From positions 62,001 to 126,000 of the forward strand of contig CALTCK010000006.1 in NCBI GenBank assembly GCA_943842625.1: 64,000 nucleotides of DNA, in the 5' to 3' direction. Below, piece after piece: positions 1 through 8,596 of this stretch (its first letter is position 1; the number at the start of each line of letters is the position of its first letter). The stretch comes from an uncultured Flavobacteriaceae bacterium. Lineage in GTDB: Bacteria > Bacteroidota > Bacteroidia > Flavobacteriales > Flavobacteriaceae. The notes under the pieces are model-generated. The model was not told the origin of the DNA, made no database searches, and saw only the letters and a program-made list of their open reading frames with translations. The translations under genes and the position numbers were made by a program.

Positions 1-79
1 CTATCTCTTGGGCAAATCCACAATAGCATGAAAGCAACAGTACCTTAATGAAAAATAGTGACGTGAGTATTTTGTTCAT
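1..79 (-). CDS. Exported protein, N-terminal fragment (DUF6048-like), cut by window start
   Basis: An ATG at 79 opens a frame running off the left edge. The 26 visible residues are a signal peptide: MNKIL, a hydrophobic stretch, then GFAQE, typical of Flavobacteriia exported proteins. It overlaps the end of the preceding lipoprotein gene by 35 bases, so the two are probably co-transcribed with rlmD. From memory, the order rlmD, DUF6452 lipoprotein, DUF6048 protein is common in Flavobacteriaceae, and the family name rests on that order plus the signal peptide. Function unknown. Confidence 0.6.
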   Translation of the reverse strand, partial: MNKILTSLFFIKVLLLSCYCGFAQEI

Positions 80-536
80 TTTCTATTAATGAGTTATTAA
101 TTTCTATCTCGTTAATCCAATTATCTTCCTCTACCTCTAATAGTGTTAGAAGATCTCTATATATGGTTTTGAAAGCACAAGCTCTATTGATATAGATATT
201 ATCTCTTTGATAATTAAAAGTTACCACATCTGTGTTGCCATCTGTAGTCGAAGTATTTCCTTTAATAAGTAAATAATTGGTAGTGTTTGATTGCGTATTT
301 AATGGAATTGCTATAGAATCTCTCGTCTCTGATTTATAAAGATCAATATTTTCGTCATTAACGATAGTAGTAACTGTTAAATTTGAAACTTCTTTAGGTA
401 GCAATGGATTTACTTTACTTTTAAATTTAATAATTAGGAAAGGTGTTTTGGGAGCTTCTTCCGTACAAATATCATCCTTTGTACAGCCTGTGATAAAAAG
501 AATAAATAAAGCTGAAAAAACTATTTTTTTTATCAT
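45..536 (-). CDS. Small lipoprotein, DUF6452-like
   Basis: Encodes 163 residues. The N-terminus MIKKIVFSALFILFITGC is a lipoprotein signal with the lipidated Cys at residue 18, followed by acidic KDD. The rest is a soluble, probably beta-rich domain with no recognisable catalytic motif. It starts 11 bases after the rlmD stop and overlaps the next exported-protein gene by 35 bases, so it is the middle gene of a three-gene unit. It is presumably periplasmic or on the inner face of the outer membrane. The family assignment comes from gene order and general resemblance; function is unknown. Confidence 0.75.
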   Translation of the reverse strand: MIKKIVFSALFILFITGCTKDDICTEEAPKTPFLIIKFKSKVNPLLPKEVSNLTVTTIVNDENIDLYKSETRDSIAIPLNTQSNTTNYLLIKGNTSTTDGNTDVVTFNYQRDNIYINRACAFKTIYRDLLTLLEVEEDNWINEIEINNSLIENEQNTHVTIFH

Positions 537-547
537 ATCATTAATTT

Positions 548-1963
548 CTATATGCTTCTTTTTTCCAAAAGTACAACATTTTCTACATGAAAAGTTTGAG
601 GGAACATATCTACAGCTTGAGATTTACTAACGATGTAATCAACATCCAATAATGCAAGGTCTCTAGCTTGTGTTGCACTATTACAGCTAACATAAATAAT
701 TTTATGAGCCGAAATTTTAAGCAATTGTTTGATTACGTCTTTATGCATGCCATCTCGGGGAGGATCGGTTATTATGACATCAGGCGTTCCATGCTGATTA
801 ATAAAATCATCATTAAATACTTTTTTCATATCACCTACAAAAAACTCTGTATTTTCAATATTATTTAATTGAGCATTTTCTTTGGCGGCTTCAATTGCCT
901 CTGGAACCGATTCGATTCCTACAACTTTTTTTGCTTTTTTTGAAACAAATTGAGCAATGGTTCCAGTTCCAGTGTAAAGATCAAAAACTATTTCATTACC
1001 TGTTAATCCAGCAAATTCTCTTGTAATTTTATATAGTTCGAATGCTTGTTCCGAATTGGTTTGGTAAAAAGATTTAGCGTTTATTTTAAAATGTAATCCT
1101 TCCATTTCTTCAAAAATATGATCATTTCCTTGATAGCAAATTACATCTTGATCATAGATAGTATCATTACCTTTTGAATTAATCACATATTGCAAGGAAG
1201 TGATTTCAGGAAATTTTACACTAACAGCATTTAATAATAATTCTCGATTTGTTTGATCTTCATAAAAAAACTGAAGCAAAACCATTAAATCTCCTGTCGA
1301 AGAAGTACGTAACATTAGGGTACGCAAAAAACCTTCTTTACGACGGTTGTTGAAAAAAGTGAGATTTAATTCTTCAGCTTTCTTTTTTACAAAATTTCTA
1401 ATATCATTACTAGGATCTCTTTGTAAAAAACAAGCATCAATATCTAATATTTTATCCCACATACCTGGAATATGAAACCCGAGTGCATTTCGGTTTTCAA
1501 TTATTTCATCACTTTTAATTTGATCTAGAGTCAGCCATTTACTATTACTGAAAGAAAACTCCATTTTATTACGATAAAAATATTGTTTTTTTGATCCTAA
1601 AATTGGGACTATTTCTAGTAATTCAATTTTACCTATGCGTATTAAATTATTCTCGACTTCTTTTTGCTTATAGTATAATTGATGGCTGTAATCCATAAAT
1701 TGCCACTTACACCCACCACATGTCCCAAAATACTCACATTTAGGATCCACTCTCTTTACTGAATATTTAGAAAATGAAATAGCAGATCCCTCGTAATAAC
1801 TTTTTCTCTTTTTAGTAGTTTGAATAGTACATACATCACCCGGCACCGCATTATTTACAAATACTACTTTTCCATCTGGTGCAAATGCAATAGATTTTCC
1901 TTTAGCTCCTGCATCTACTATTTCTAAATCCTCAAAAATCTTTTTTCGTCTATTTTTTACCAT
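548..1963 (-). CDS. rlmD: 23S rRNA (uracil-5-)-methyltransferase, RlmD/RumA family
   Basis: Encodes 471 residues. This SAM-dependent enzyme methylates C5 of a uracil in 23S rRNA (U1939 in E. coli), though RlmD, RlmC and TrmA-type specificity cannot be separated by eye. An N-terminal TRAM-like segment (about 1-70) is followed by a Cys cluster (CEYFGTCGGCKW) expected to bind a 4Fe-4S cluster. The Rossmann methyltransferase domain has VFDLYTGTGTIAQF for SAM binding, DPPRDGMH, and the catalytic Cys in YVSCNSATQARDL. Length is normal. It heads a minus-strand unit with two small envelope genes. A -7 box lies only a few bases before the ATG, so the mRNA may be almost leaderless. Confidence 0.93.
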   Translation of the reverse strand: MVKNRRKKIFEDLEIVDAGAKGKSIAFAPDGKVVFVNNAVPGDVCTIQTTKKRKSYYEGSAISFSKYSVKRVDPKCEYFGTCGGCKWQFMDYSHQLYYKQKEVENNLIRIGKIELLEIVPILGSKKQYFYRNKMEFSFSNSKWLTLDQIKSDEIIENRNALGFHIPGMWDKILDIDACFLQRDPSNDIRNFVKKKAEELNLTFFNNRRKEGFLRTLMLRTSSTGDLMVLLQFFYEDQTNRELLLNAVSVKFPEITSLQYVINSKGNDTIYDQDVICYQGNDHIFEEMEGLHFKINAKSFYQTNSEQAFELYKITREFAGLTGNEIVFDLYTGTGTIAQFVSKKAKKVVGIESVPEAIEAAKENAQLNNIENTEFFVGDMKKVFNDDFINQHGTPDVIITDPPRDGMHKDVIKQLLKISAHKIIYVSCNSATQARDLALLDVDYIVSKSQAVDMFPQTFHVENVVLLEKRSI

Positions 1964-1968
1964 GAGAA

Positions 1969-1976
1969 CAAAAATA
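1969..1976 (-). promoter_or_regulatory. Bacteroidota -7 promoter box for rlmD
   Basis: The minus strand reads TATTTTTG, an exact match to the TAnnTTTG -7 consensus of the Bacteroidota housekeeping sigma factor. It ends 5 bases before the rlmD ATG at 1963. I see no TTG at the usual -33 spacing. If it is used, transcription would start at or within a base or two of the start codon. Confidence 0.45.
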
Positions 1977-2178
1977 AGAATAGCAATAAAAACATAATCA
2001 GAAAAACTAATTATATTTTTTTAACTAGTTAATAGGAAAAAATCATTTTTTGAATATTCTAAAATTTAGTAAATTGCAAAACAAGGGTGATTTCTCTCCT
2101 ATGCTGAATTTTCGAGTCTACGAAAGGATAAAGGTAATGTAGGAATTGTATTTTTTTAATTTTTAAAATTTATTAATC

Positions 2179-3459
2179 ATGGATGTAGTTGAAAAGATCT
2201 CATCACAAAAAGCAATTAATTTAGAAAATGAGTACGGGGCTCATAATTACCATCCACTTCCTGTTGTTTTAGAACGCGGTGAAGGAGTATTTGTTTGGGA
2301 TGTAGAAGGAAAGAAATATTATGATTTTCTCTCCGCTTATTCTGCAGTCAACCAGGGTCACTGTCACCCTAAAATAATTAAGGCTTTAACAAAACAAGCC
2401 CATAAATTAACATTGACTTCAAGAGCATTTCATAACGATATTTTAGGAACTTATGAAAAATATATCTGCGATTATTTTGGATTTGAAAAGGCACTACCTA
2501 TGAATAGTGGAGCAGAGGCTGTCGAAACGGCAATAAAACTTACAAGAAAATTTGCTTACGAAAAGAAAGGGATAGAAGAAAATAAAGCAGAAATTATCGT
2601 TTGTGAAAATAATTTTCATGGCAGAACAACAACTATTATTTCTTTTTCAAACGATGAAGATGCTCGTAAAAATTTTGGACCCTATACCGCAGGTTTTATA
2701 AAAATTGAATACAACAATCTAGAGGCATTAGAAAAGGTGTTAAAATCAAATTCAAATATTGCAGGGTTTTTAGTGGAGCCAATTCAAGGAGAAGCCGGAG
2801 TTTATGTTCCTTCTGAAGGATATCTGTCGAAAGCAAAAAAAATATGTGAACAGTATGATGTTTTATTTATTGCTGACGAAGTGCAAACGGGAATCGCCAG
2901 AACAGGACGATTGTTAGCCACTTGTGGCAATTGTAATTGTTCTGATAAAAGCTGTAGTGAAATACCAGATGTAAAGCCAGATATATTAATTTTAGGAAAA
3001 GCAATAAGCGGCGGAGTGTATCCTGTTTCAGCAGTTTTAACAACTAATGAAATAATGGACGTTATAAAGCCTGGTCAACATGGTTCTACTTTTGGAGGTA
3101 ACCCTCTGGCATGTGCTGTTGCTATTGCCTCACTTGATGTAGTAAAAGAGGAAAAGTTAGCTGAAAATGCGGATAGGTTGGGTCAGCTATTTAGAAGTGA
3201 AATTTCAAAATTTATTGAAACTACCGAATTAGTCTCTGGGGTAAGAGGTAAAGGGTTATTAAACGCGATTCTTATAAATGACACCGAAGACAGTAAAACA
3301 GCTTGGAATCTTTGTCTGAAGCTTAGAGATAATGGTTTGCTAGCGAAACCAACACATGGTAACATTATTCGATTTGCGCCACCTTTAGTAATGACTGAGG
3401 AGCAGCTTATGGATTGTGTTTCAATAATTAAAAAGACCATCAACGAATTTGATTTCTAA
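2179..3459 (+). CDS. rocD: Ornithine--oxo-acid aminotransferase
   Basis: Encodes 426 residues, a class III PLP aminotransferase converting ornithine and 2-oxoglutarate to glutamate-semialdehyde and glutamate in arginine catabolism. Visible marks are [42 protein letters not shown], the PLP-contacting [12 protein letters not shown], and the Schiff-base Lys in [16 protein letters not shown] small Cys-rich insert (Cys249, Cys252, Cys254, Cys259) sits just before the Lys region and could bind a metal; similar inserts occur in other Bacteroidota homologues as I recall them. The stop is followed after 3 bases by an Smr-domain gene, so the two are probably co-transcribed. The 215-base leader contains an unexplained, less AT-rich block. 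Confidence 0.92.
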   Translation: MDVVEKISSQKAINLENEYGAHNYHPLPVVLERGEGVFVWDVEGKKYYDFLSAYSAVNQGHCHPKIIKALTKQAHKLTLTSRAFHNDILGTYEKYICDYFGFEKALPMNSGAEAVETAIKLTRKFAYEKKGIEENKAEIIVCENNFHGRTTTIISFSNDEDARKNFGPYTAGFIKIEYNNLEALEKVLKSNSNIAGFLVEPIQGEAGVYVPSEGYLSKAKKICEQYDVLFIADEVQTGIARTGRLLATCGNCNCSDKSCSEIPDVKPDILILGKAISGGVYPVSAVLTTNEIMDVIKPGQHGSTFGGNPLACAVAIASLDVVKEEKLAENADRLGQLFRSEISKFIETTELVSGVRGKGLLNAILINDTEDSKTAWNLCLKLRDNGLLAKPTHGNIIRFAPPLVMTEEQLMDCVSIIKKTINEFDF

Positions 3460-3462
3460 TAG

Positions 3463-4011
3463 ATGAAACTTGGTGATTATGTTTCTGTTTTGGATGAAGA
3501 CGTTTCCGGAAAAATAGTTTCTATTGTAGGAAATAAAATTACTATAATTGATTTGGACGGTTTTCAACAACAATATTTGAAAAATGAATTAGTCTTCCAA
3601 TCGGGAGAATTATCTGACTTGGCAAATTCTATTGAAAATATTTCAGAGATTATTTCTGAAAAAGAACAGAAAAAACATAAATTTTCTTCAAAAGTAAAAT
3701 CAAAAGAAAGAACATCTCCTATGATGGAAGTAGATTTGCATATCCATCAACTGATTTCAAACACTAGAAATATGGATAATTTTGAAATGTTAAATTTTCA
3801 ACTAGAAACTGCCAGAAGAAAAATAGCTTTTGCAATAACAAAAAAAATACAAAAAATTGTATTTATTCACGGTGTTGGTGAGGGAGTTTTAAAGTACGAA
3901 TTAATTAGGGTTCTCAAGGAATACGAAGGGCGCCTCAAGTTTTATGATGCTGATTACCAAAAATACGGACTAGGCGCTACAGAGGTTTATATTTTCCAGA
4001 GTAAACAGTAG
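3463..4011 (+). CDS. Smr-domain protein
   Basis: Encodes 182 residues. The N-terminal 50 residues form a small beta-rich module (MKLGDYVSVLDEDVSGKIVS), like those in Bacteroidota DUF2027-type Smr proteins. The C-terminal 85 residues are a small MutS-related (Smr) domain: VDLHIHQL, then FIHGVGEGVLKYELIRVL with the HGxGxG motif, then DADYQKYGLGATEVYI. Smr domains are nicking or structure-selective nucleases or RNA endonucleases; the role here is not known. It starts 3 bases after rocD and ends convergently 4 bases from the next gene. Confidence 0.85.
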   Translation: MKLGDYVSVLDEDVSGKIVSIVGNKITIIDLDGFQQQYLKNELVFQSGELSDLANSIENISEIISEKEQKKHKFSSKVKSKERTSPMMEVDLHIHQLISNTRNMDNFEMLNFQLETARRKIAFAITKKIQKIVFIHGVGEGVLKYELIRVLKEYEGRLKFYDADYQKYGLGATEVYIFQSKQ

Positions 4012-4015
4012 CTTT

Positions 4016-4894
4016 TTAAAATTCGGGAGTGAGCGAAACGGTTCCGTTAATTATATTATTCTGGTTCCCAAGTACCATAGTTTCTTTGGTTATTTGTTCT
4101 GTTCCGTTAACAAGAATAAGATTGTTGATTATTAATTCAATATCGCTTGTTAGTTGGTAGGTATGAATTTTATATTGATCAATGGTATTGTTATTAGTGA
4201 TGTTTTCATTTAAATAATCAGGGATATTCGAGACTGTAAAATCATTTGTTGGATCTAAATCTCCGTTAGCATCTTCATACCTTGTTAAAACAGAGTCGTT
4301 ATCATCATCCACATCTAAATAATCAGGAATTAAATCACCGTCTGTGTCTAAAGGGAATTCAGAAATTCCTTCTAAAAAATCGGGCCCTAGTTCGTTAATA
4401 GTAGGAACATTATCTCCATCATCATCATCATCATAATAATCCAACAGACCATCATTATCAGAATCTAAGTCACTTGTTATATCCTCTGTAATTCCATCGT
4501 TATCGTCTTTTATTACAATTGTTGTGAGCTGAACTAAACCAGATTCTCCATAATATTCATTAGTTACATTTGGTGTAATTGGCGGGATACTGCTACAAAA
4601 GTAATCGTCATCGATATCATCGTCATATTTTCTGTAATTAACCAGATATGAAGTGCCATTTAGTATATACTCTTTGATTCCATTTTCAATAAACAGAATA
4701 TCATTCGTTTCTAAAACTAGAGATATACTTTCTGCAGCAAATGAGTTATTTATATTATAAAATGTATAAGAACCAATTCCGCCACAAGTTTTTAAATTAT
4801 TACTGACAAAGTTAAAATCAGTTACGATGACATCACCATCATCACAAGATGCTAATAGGCTTATTATTATTGGAATAAAAAAAAATTTACGCAT
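4016..4894 (-). CDS. Lipoprotein with acidic Ca-binding-like repeats
   Basis: Encodes about 292 residues. I start it at the ATG at 4894 because MRKFFFIPIIISLLASC is a compact lipoprotein signal; an in-frame ATG six codons upstream (4912) only adds a charged extension. The middle third is a run of Asp-rich thrombospondin type 3-like turns (DSDNDGLLDYYDDDDDGDN, then DTDGDLIPDYLDVDDDND), which usually bind calcium. Flanking regions look like beta-sandwich domains. It is probably surface-attached or periplasmic. Function unknown. It is divergent from the cysteine desulfurase gene. Confidence 0.78.
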   Translation of the reverse strand: MRKFFFIPIIISLLASCDDGDVIVTDFNFVSNNLKTCGGIGSYTFYNINNSFAAESISLVLETNDILFIENGIKEYILNGTSYLVNYRKYDDDIDDDYFCSSIPPITPNVTNEYYGESGLVQLTTIVIKDDNDGITEDITSDLDSDNDGLLDYYDDDDDGDNVPTINELGPDFLEGISEFPLDTDGDLIPDYLDVDDDNDSVLTRYEDANGDLDPTNDFTVSNIPDYLNENITNNNTIDQYKIHTYQLTSDIELIINNLILVNGTEQITKETMVLGNQNNIINGTVSLTPEF

Positions 4895-4951
4895 AAAGAA
4901 ATCTTTATACAAAGAAACAATATTTCTTTATTATGAAACTATAATAAATTG

Positions 4952-4959
4952 TATTTTTG
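4952..4959 (+). promoter_or_regulatory. -7 promoter box for the cysteine desulfurase gene
   Basis: TATTTTTG exactly matches TAnnTTTG and ends 6 bases before the ATG at 4966. It overlaps the in-frame TTG at 4957, which argues that translation begins at the ATG. No TTG is visible at the normal -33 distance. The predicted transcript would be nearly leaderless. Confidence 0.5.
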
Positions 4960-4965
4960 GCCATT

Positions 4966-6114
4966 ATGAGAAAAATCTATTTTGATAACGCTGCGACAAC
5001 CCAAGTCAGAAAAGAGGTTGTTGACAAGGTAGCAGAAATATTAAGTACCGAATTCGGTAACCCTTCCTCAACTCACTCTGTTGGAAGATCTTCTAAATCT
5101 ATTCTTGAAAATTGCAGAAAAGAAATTGCTGCTCATTTTAAAGTGACTGCAGCAGAAATAATCTTTACTTCAGGAGGAACAGAAGCAGATAATTTAATAA
5201 TAAATAGTTGTGTAAGAGATTTAAAAGTTGAGCGAATAATCACTAGTAAAATTGAACATCATGCTGTTTTACACACGATACAGGACTTAAGTAGTGAGCT
5301 TAATATTCAAGTAGATTATGTTCAATTAGATCAAAATGGTATGATCATTTATGATCATTTAGAAAATCTTCTAAAAATATCTCCATCAAAAACTTTAGTT
5401 AGTTTAATGCACGTGAATAACGAAATTGGGAATATTTTAAACATCAATAAAGTAGCAACTATTTGTAAGGATTATAATGCTTTGTTTCATAGTGATACCG
5501 TTCAATCTGTAGGTCACTATAATTTAGATTTTTCAAAAATACCTATTGATTTTGCAGCTGTTGCAGCCCATAAGTTTCATGGCCCTAAAGGGGTTGGATT
5601 TGCATTTGTCAGAAAAAATTCAGGCTTAAAAGCGTCCATTAAGGGAGGAGAACAAGAGCGAGGTTTAAGAGCAGGTACGGAGGCTGTTTATGCAGTAGCT
5701 GGCCTTAATGAAGCTTTGAAATTATCATACCAACATCTTACAGAAGAAACAAACTACGTAAAATCGATAAAAAATTATTTTAAGGATACTTTATTGAGGG
5801 AAATTCCAGATGCTAAACTAAATGGTTGTTGTGGAGATGATGATTTAAGTACGTACACATTACTAAACGTTTTATTACCTATTCCGCCAGAAAAAGCATC
5901 ATTGTTATTATTCCAACTTGATTTAAAAGGAATTGCATGTTCTAAAGGTTCTGCTTGTCAGAGTGGAAGCGTAAGTGGATCCCACGTTTTGTCAGAAATT
6001 CTATCAAAAGAAGATATGTTAAAACCATCTTTACGTTTTTCTTTCTCAACCTTCAATACTACGGAAGAAGTTGATTTTGTAATAGAAACTCTAAAAGAAT
6101 TAATGAACTCTTAA
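4966..6114 (+). CDS. Cysteine desulfurase (NifS/IscS family)
   Basis: Encodes 382 residues, a class V PLP enzyme that removes sulfur from cysteine for Fe-S cluster or thio-cofactor assembly. The start is the ATG giving MRKIYFDNAATTQVR, the classic family N-terminus. PLP and substrate motifs include TSGGTEADN, HHAVLHT, and the Schiff-base Lys in AAHKFHGPKGVGF. The catalytic Cys lies in SKGSACQSGS, in the long-loop IscS-like (group I) arrangement. No other Fe-S genes lie next to it, so its partner is unknown. It ends 3 bases from the convergent TonB receptor gene. Confidence 0.92.
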   Translation: MRKIYFDNAATTQVRKEVVDKVAEILSTEFGNPSSTHSVGRSSKSILENCRKEIAAHFKVTAAEIIFTSGGTEADNLIINSCVRDLKVERIITSKIEHHAVLHTIQDLSSELNIQVDYVQLDQNGMIIYDHLENLLKISPSKTLVSLMHVNNEIGNILNINKVATICKDYNALFHSDTVQSVGHYNLDFSKIPIDFAAVAAHKFHGPKGVGFAFVRKNSGLKASIKGGEQERGLRAGTEAVYAVAGLNEALKLSYQHLTEETNYVKSIKNYFKDTLLREIPDAKLNGCCGDDDLSTYTLLNVLLPIPPEKASLLLFQLDLKGIACSKGSACQSGSVSGSHVLSEILSKEDMLKPSLRFSFSTFNTTEEVDFVIETLKELMNS

Positions 6115-6117
6115 TAT

Positions 6118-8583
6118 CTAAAATTTCATCGTCGTTCTGATATTAAACACACGAGGTGTTAAATAATTGGGAATTGCATATTGCACTTTTGTATAAACGT
6201 CTCTTACGAATGTATTAGTAATTGAGTTTTGAACATCAAAAATATTAAATATTTCAAGACCAACGGTCAGCTCTCTAAAAGCTTTTAGAGCTCCTGATTT
6301 TTTTAATTTATTATCGTTTATTAATATGTATGAAAATCCAACGTCAGCTCTCTTATAATCTGGTAATCTTGTTTGATAATTATATGGATCTGCATAACTA
6401 GGCGACCCACCTGGCAAACCAGTATTGTAAGTTAGGTTTAAGTAGAGTTTTAAGTCGGGTATTACTTTTATGTAATCTTGAAATAAAACTGAAAATTTTA
6501 ATCGTTGATCAGAGGGCCTAAAAATATAACCTCTATCATCAATATTCTCCTTTGTTTTTAAATACCCAATACTTACCCAACTTTCAGTTCCAGGTACAAA
6601 TTCACCAGCCAGTCTCACATCAGCTCCATAGGCAAAGGCAACTGCATTATTTCTGGCTCGATAGCGTATTCTTACATTTTCTAGTGTGTAAGGATTTACA
6701 TCCGTTAGTGACTTATAGTACAGTTCAGTATTTAAAGAAAAAGGTCTACCCCATAAGTCAAAACTATAATCATTCCCTACTACTAAATGAATTGATTGTT
6801 GCGCTTTTACTTCAGGATTTACAGCGCCTAACGAATCCCTTAATTCCCTATATAAAGGGGGTTGATGGTAGAAGCCGCCTGATACTCTAAAAAGCACATC
6901 AGCTTCCCAATCAGGTTTTAAGGAGGCCTGAATTCTTGGACTAAAAACAGTTTGGGAGTTGTTCTTCAACCCTTTTCCACCGACGGTCCAGTGGTGTGCT
7001 CTAACTCCAGCATTAAGCCAAAGATCATTGTTTCCAAGGCTGGCTCTTTTACTCCATTGAATAAAACCAGAGATGCGATCAATTTGAACATCATTAGTTG
7101 CTCTAACAGAGGTATATGGAACAATAGGAGAGATGAAGGGATCATAAGGTTCGTTATTTCCAAGGTCTCCAATTGGCGGACGAATGGAGAATCCAGCTGA
7201 ATCAATGACTTCATATTCTTGGATTCGATCTCGAATATCTTCATGGGTGTATTTTATTCCGTAATCAACTTTACTATCATCAATCGATAAAATACCTTTG
7301 TGTTCCAAATTTACAAATAGTGCATCTAGATCATTCCTTGCATGGGTTAGCTGAGAACCAATACCTTCTGTAAATTCAACTTCACCGAGATCTTCTCCGC
7401 CGATATCAGTATTCACTTCTCCCAATCTGTATTCAGCAAAAATATCATAATGCTCTTGTTCTTTTGAATGATAAATAGAACCAATTAGTTTTGCAGTATA
7501 ATCATCAGATACTACATAAGTCCCCTTTAGAGCTCCAAAATAAGTTTGGTATTGATCTACTTCTTGTCCTTCATAAAAAACTAGTAGCGCTACGGGGTCG
7601 GTGATGGTTCCAAAGTTAGTTTGTCTGGTTAGTGGTTCAAATTGATAATCGTTAATAGATATATTTCCTAGAAAATTTAATTCAAATTTATTGGTAATTT
7701 TATAGCTTAAATAAGCTTGTGCATCTGCAAATACTGGTTTATAGTTTGATTCAGTTTCTGTTGAGTTTACAAACAAGCTGTTGTTTCTGTAACGAGCTCC
7801 GACAATACCGTTGAATCTACCGTTTTTGGAAACTCCTCCCGAAGAAATATTAGCACCTAATAAACTTAAATCTGCAGTGGCTTCAAACGCAACTGGCTTT
7901 CGATATGTGATATCCAAAACAGAAGAAAGCTTATCACCGTATTTTGCTTGAAAACCTCCAGCTGAAAAATCAACTTTAGAGGTTAAGTCGGTATTTACAA
8001 AACTAAAACCTTCTTGCTGACCACTTCGGATTAGAAAGGGTCTATAAACCTCGATTTCGTTAACATAGACCAGGTTTTCGTCGTAATTACCACCTCTTAC
8101 TGCATATTGTGTACTTAATTCATTATTGCTATTTACACCTGGCAAGGATTTAATTAAATTTTCCACTCCTGCATTTGCTCCGGGTATTTTTCGAACAGCT
8201 TCAGGACTTATAGTGGTAATTCCTTCAATTCTTTTTCTTTTATTTCTTGATATTACAACCTCTCCAATCTGTTCTATAGCTAAACTCATTACTGGATTAA
8301 TTTCAAAGTCTGAATTTGCGCTCAAAGCTGGAACAGAGATTTGAATATTTTTAAAAGTTACATGGGAAAATACTAGAGTTAATTCCTTTTTTGGTGGCAC
8401 TTCAAGAGAGTAAAACCCGTCAAAATTTGTTTGTGTGCCTTCATTTCCAACAGTAACATTTACCTCAGCTATTGGGATGTTATTTTCATCGAGAACGATT
8501 CCTTTTATAATAGCATTCTGAGCTGAGAGGCTGCAAAAAGAAATGGTAAGTATAAATATGAGGATCGAAGTGTATGTTTTCAA
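6118..8583 (-). CDS. TonB-dependent outer-membrane receptor, carboxypeptidase-like N-domain
   Basis: Encodes about 821 residues. I prefer the TTG at 8583 because it places the signal peptide (KTYTSILIFILTISFCSLSAQ) at the N-terminus and lies 13 bases after the upstream stop. An ATG at 8655 would overlap the upstream gene and bury the signal. Domains in order are a CarboxypepD_reg-like module (IIKGIVLDENNIPIAEVNV), a plug (PGANAGVENLIKSLPGVNS, YAVRGGNYDENLVYVNEIEV), and a 22-strand-type barrel ending in the aromatic-rich PRVFNIRTTMKF. No SusD partner is nearby, so the substrate cannot be named. It probably shares an operon with the M23 peptidase. Confidence 0.88.
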   Translation of the reverse strand: MKTYTSILIFILTISFCSLSAQNAIIKGIVLDENNIPIAEVNVTVGNEGTQTNFDGFYSLEVPPKKELTLVFSHVTFKNIQISVPALSANSDFEINPVMSLAIEQIGEVVISRNKRKRIEGITTISPEAVRKIPGANAGVENLIKSLPGVNSNNELSTQYAVRGGNYDENLVYVNEIEVYRPFLIRSGQQEGFSFVNTDLTSKVDFSAGGFQAKYGDKLSSVLDITYRKPVAFEATADLSLLGANISSGGVSKNGRFNGIVGARYRNNSLFVNSTETESNYKPVFADAQAYLSYKITNKFELNFLGNISINDYQFEPLTRQTNFGTITDPVALLVFYEGQEVDQYQTYFGALKGTYVVSDDYTAKLIGSIYHSKEQEHYDIFAEYRLGEVNTDIGGEDLGEVEFTEGIGSQLTHARNDLDALFVNLEHKGILSIDDSKVDYGIKYTHEDIRDRIQEYEVIDSAGFSIRPPIGDLGNNEPYDPFISPIVPYTSVRATNDVQIDRISGFIQWSKRASLGNNDLWLNAGVRAHHWTVGGKGLKNNSQTVFSPRIQASLKPDWEADVLFRVSGGFYHQPPLYRELRDSLGAVNPEVKAQQSIHLVVGNDYSFDLWGRPFSLNTELYYKSLTDVNPYTLENVRIRYRARNNAVAFAYGADVRLAGEFVPGTESWVSIGYLKTKENIDDRGYIFRPSDQRLKFSVLFQDYIKVIPDLKLYLNLTYNTGLPGGSPSYADPYNYQTRLPDYKRADVGFSYILINDNKLKKSGALKAFRELTVGLEIFNIFDVQNSITNTFVRDVYTKVQYAIPNYLTPRVFNIRTTMKF

Positions 8584-8596
8584 TTTGAGTTTATGT

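Noticed and set aside
2108-2125. TTTTCGAGTC in the rocD leader as a tRNA fragment
   Set aside because: The flanking bases do not pair into a T-arm and no other tRNA arms are present. It is kept only as an unexplained leader block.
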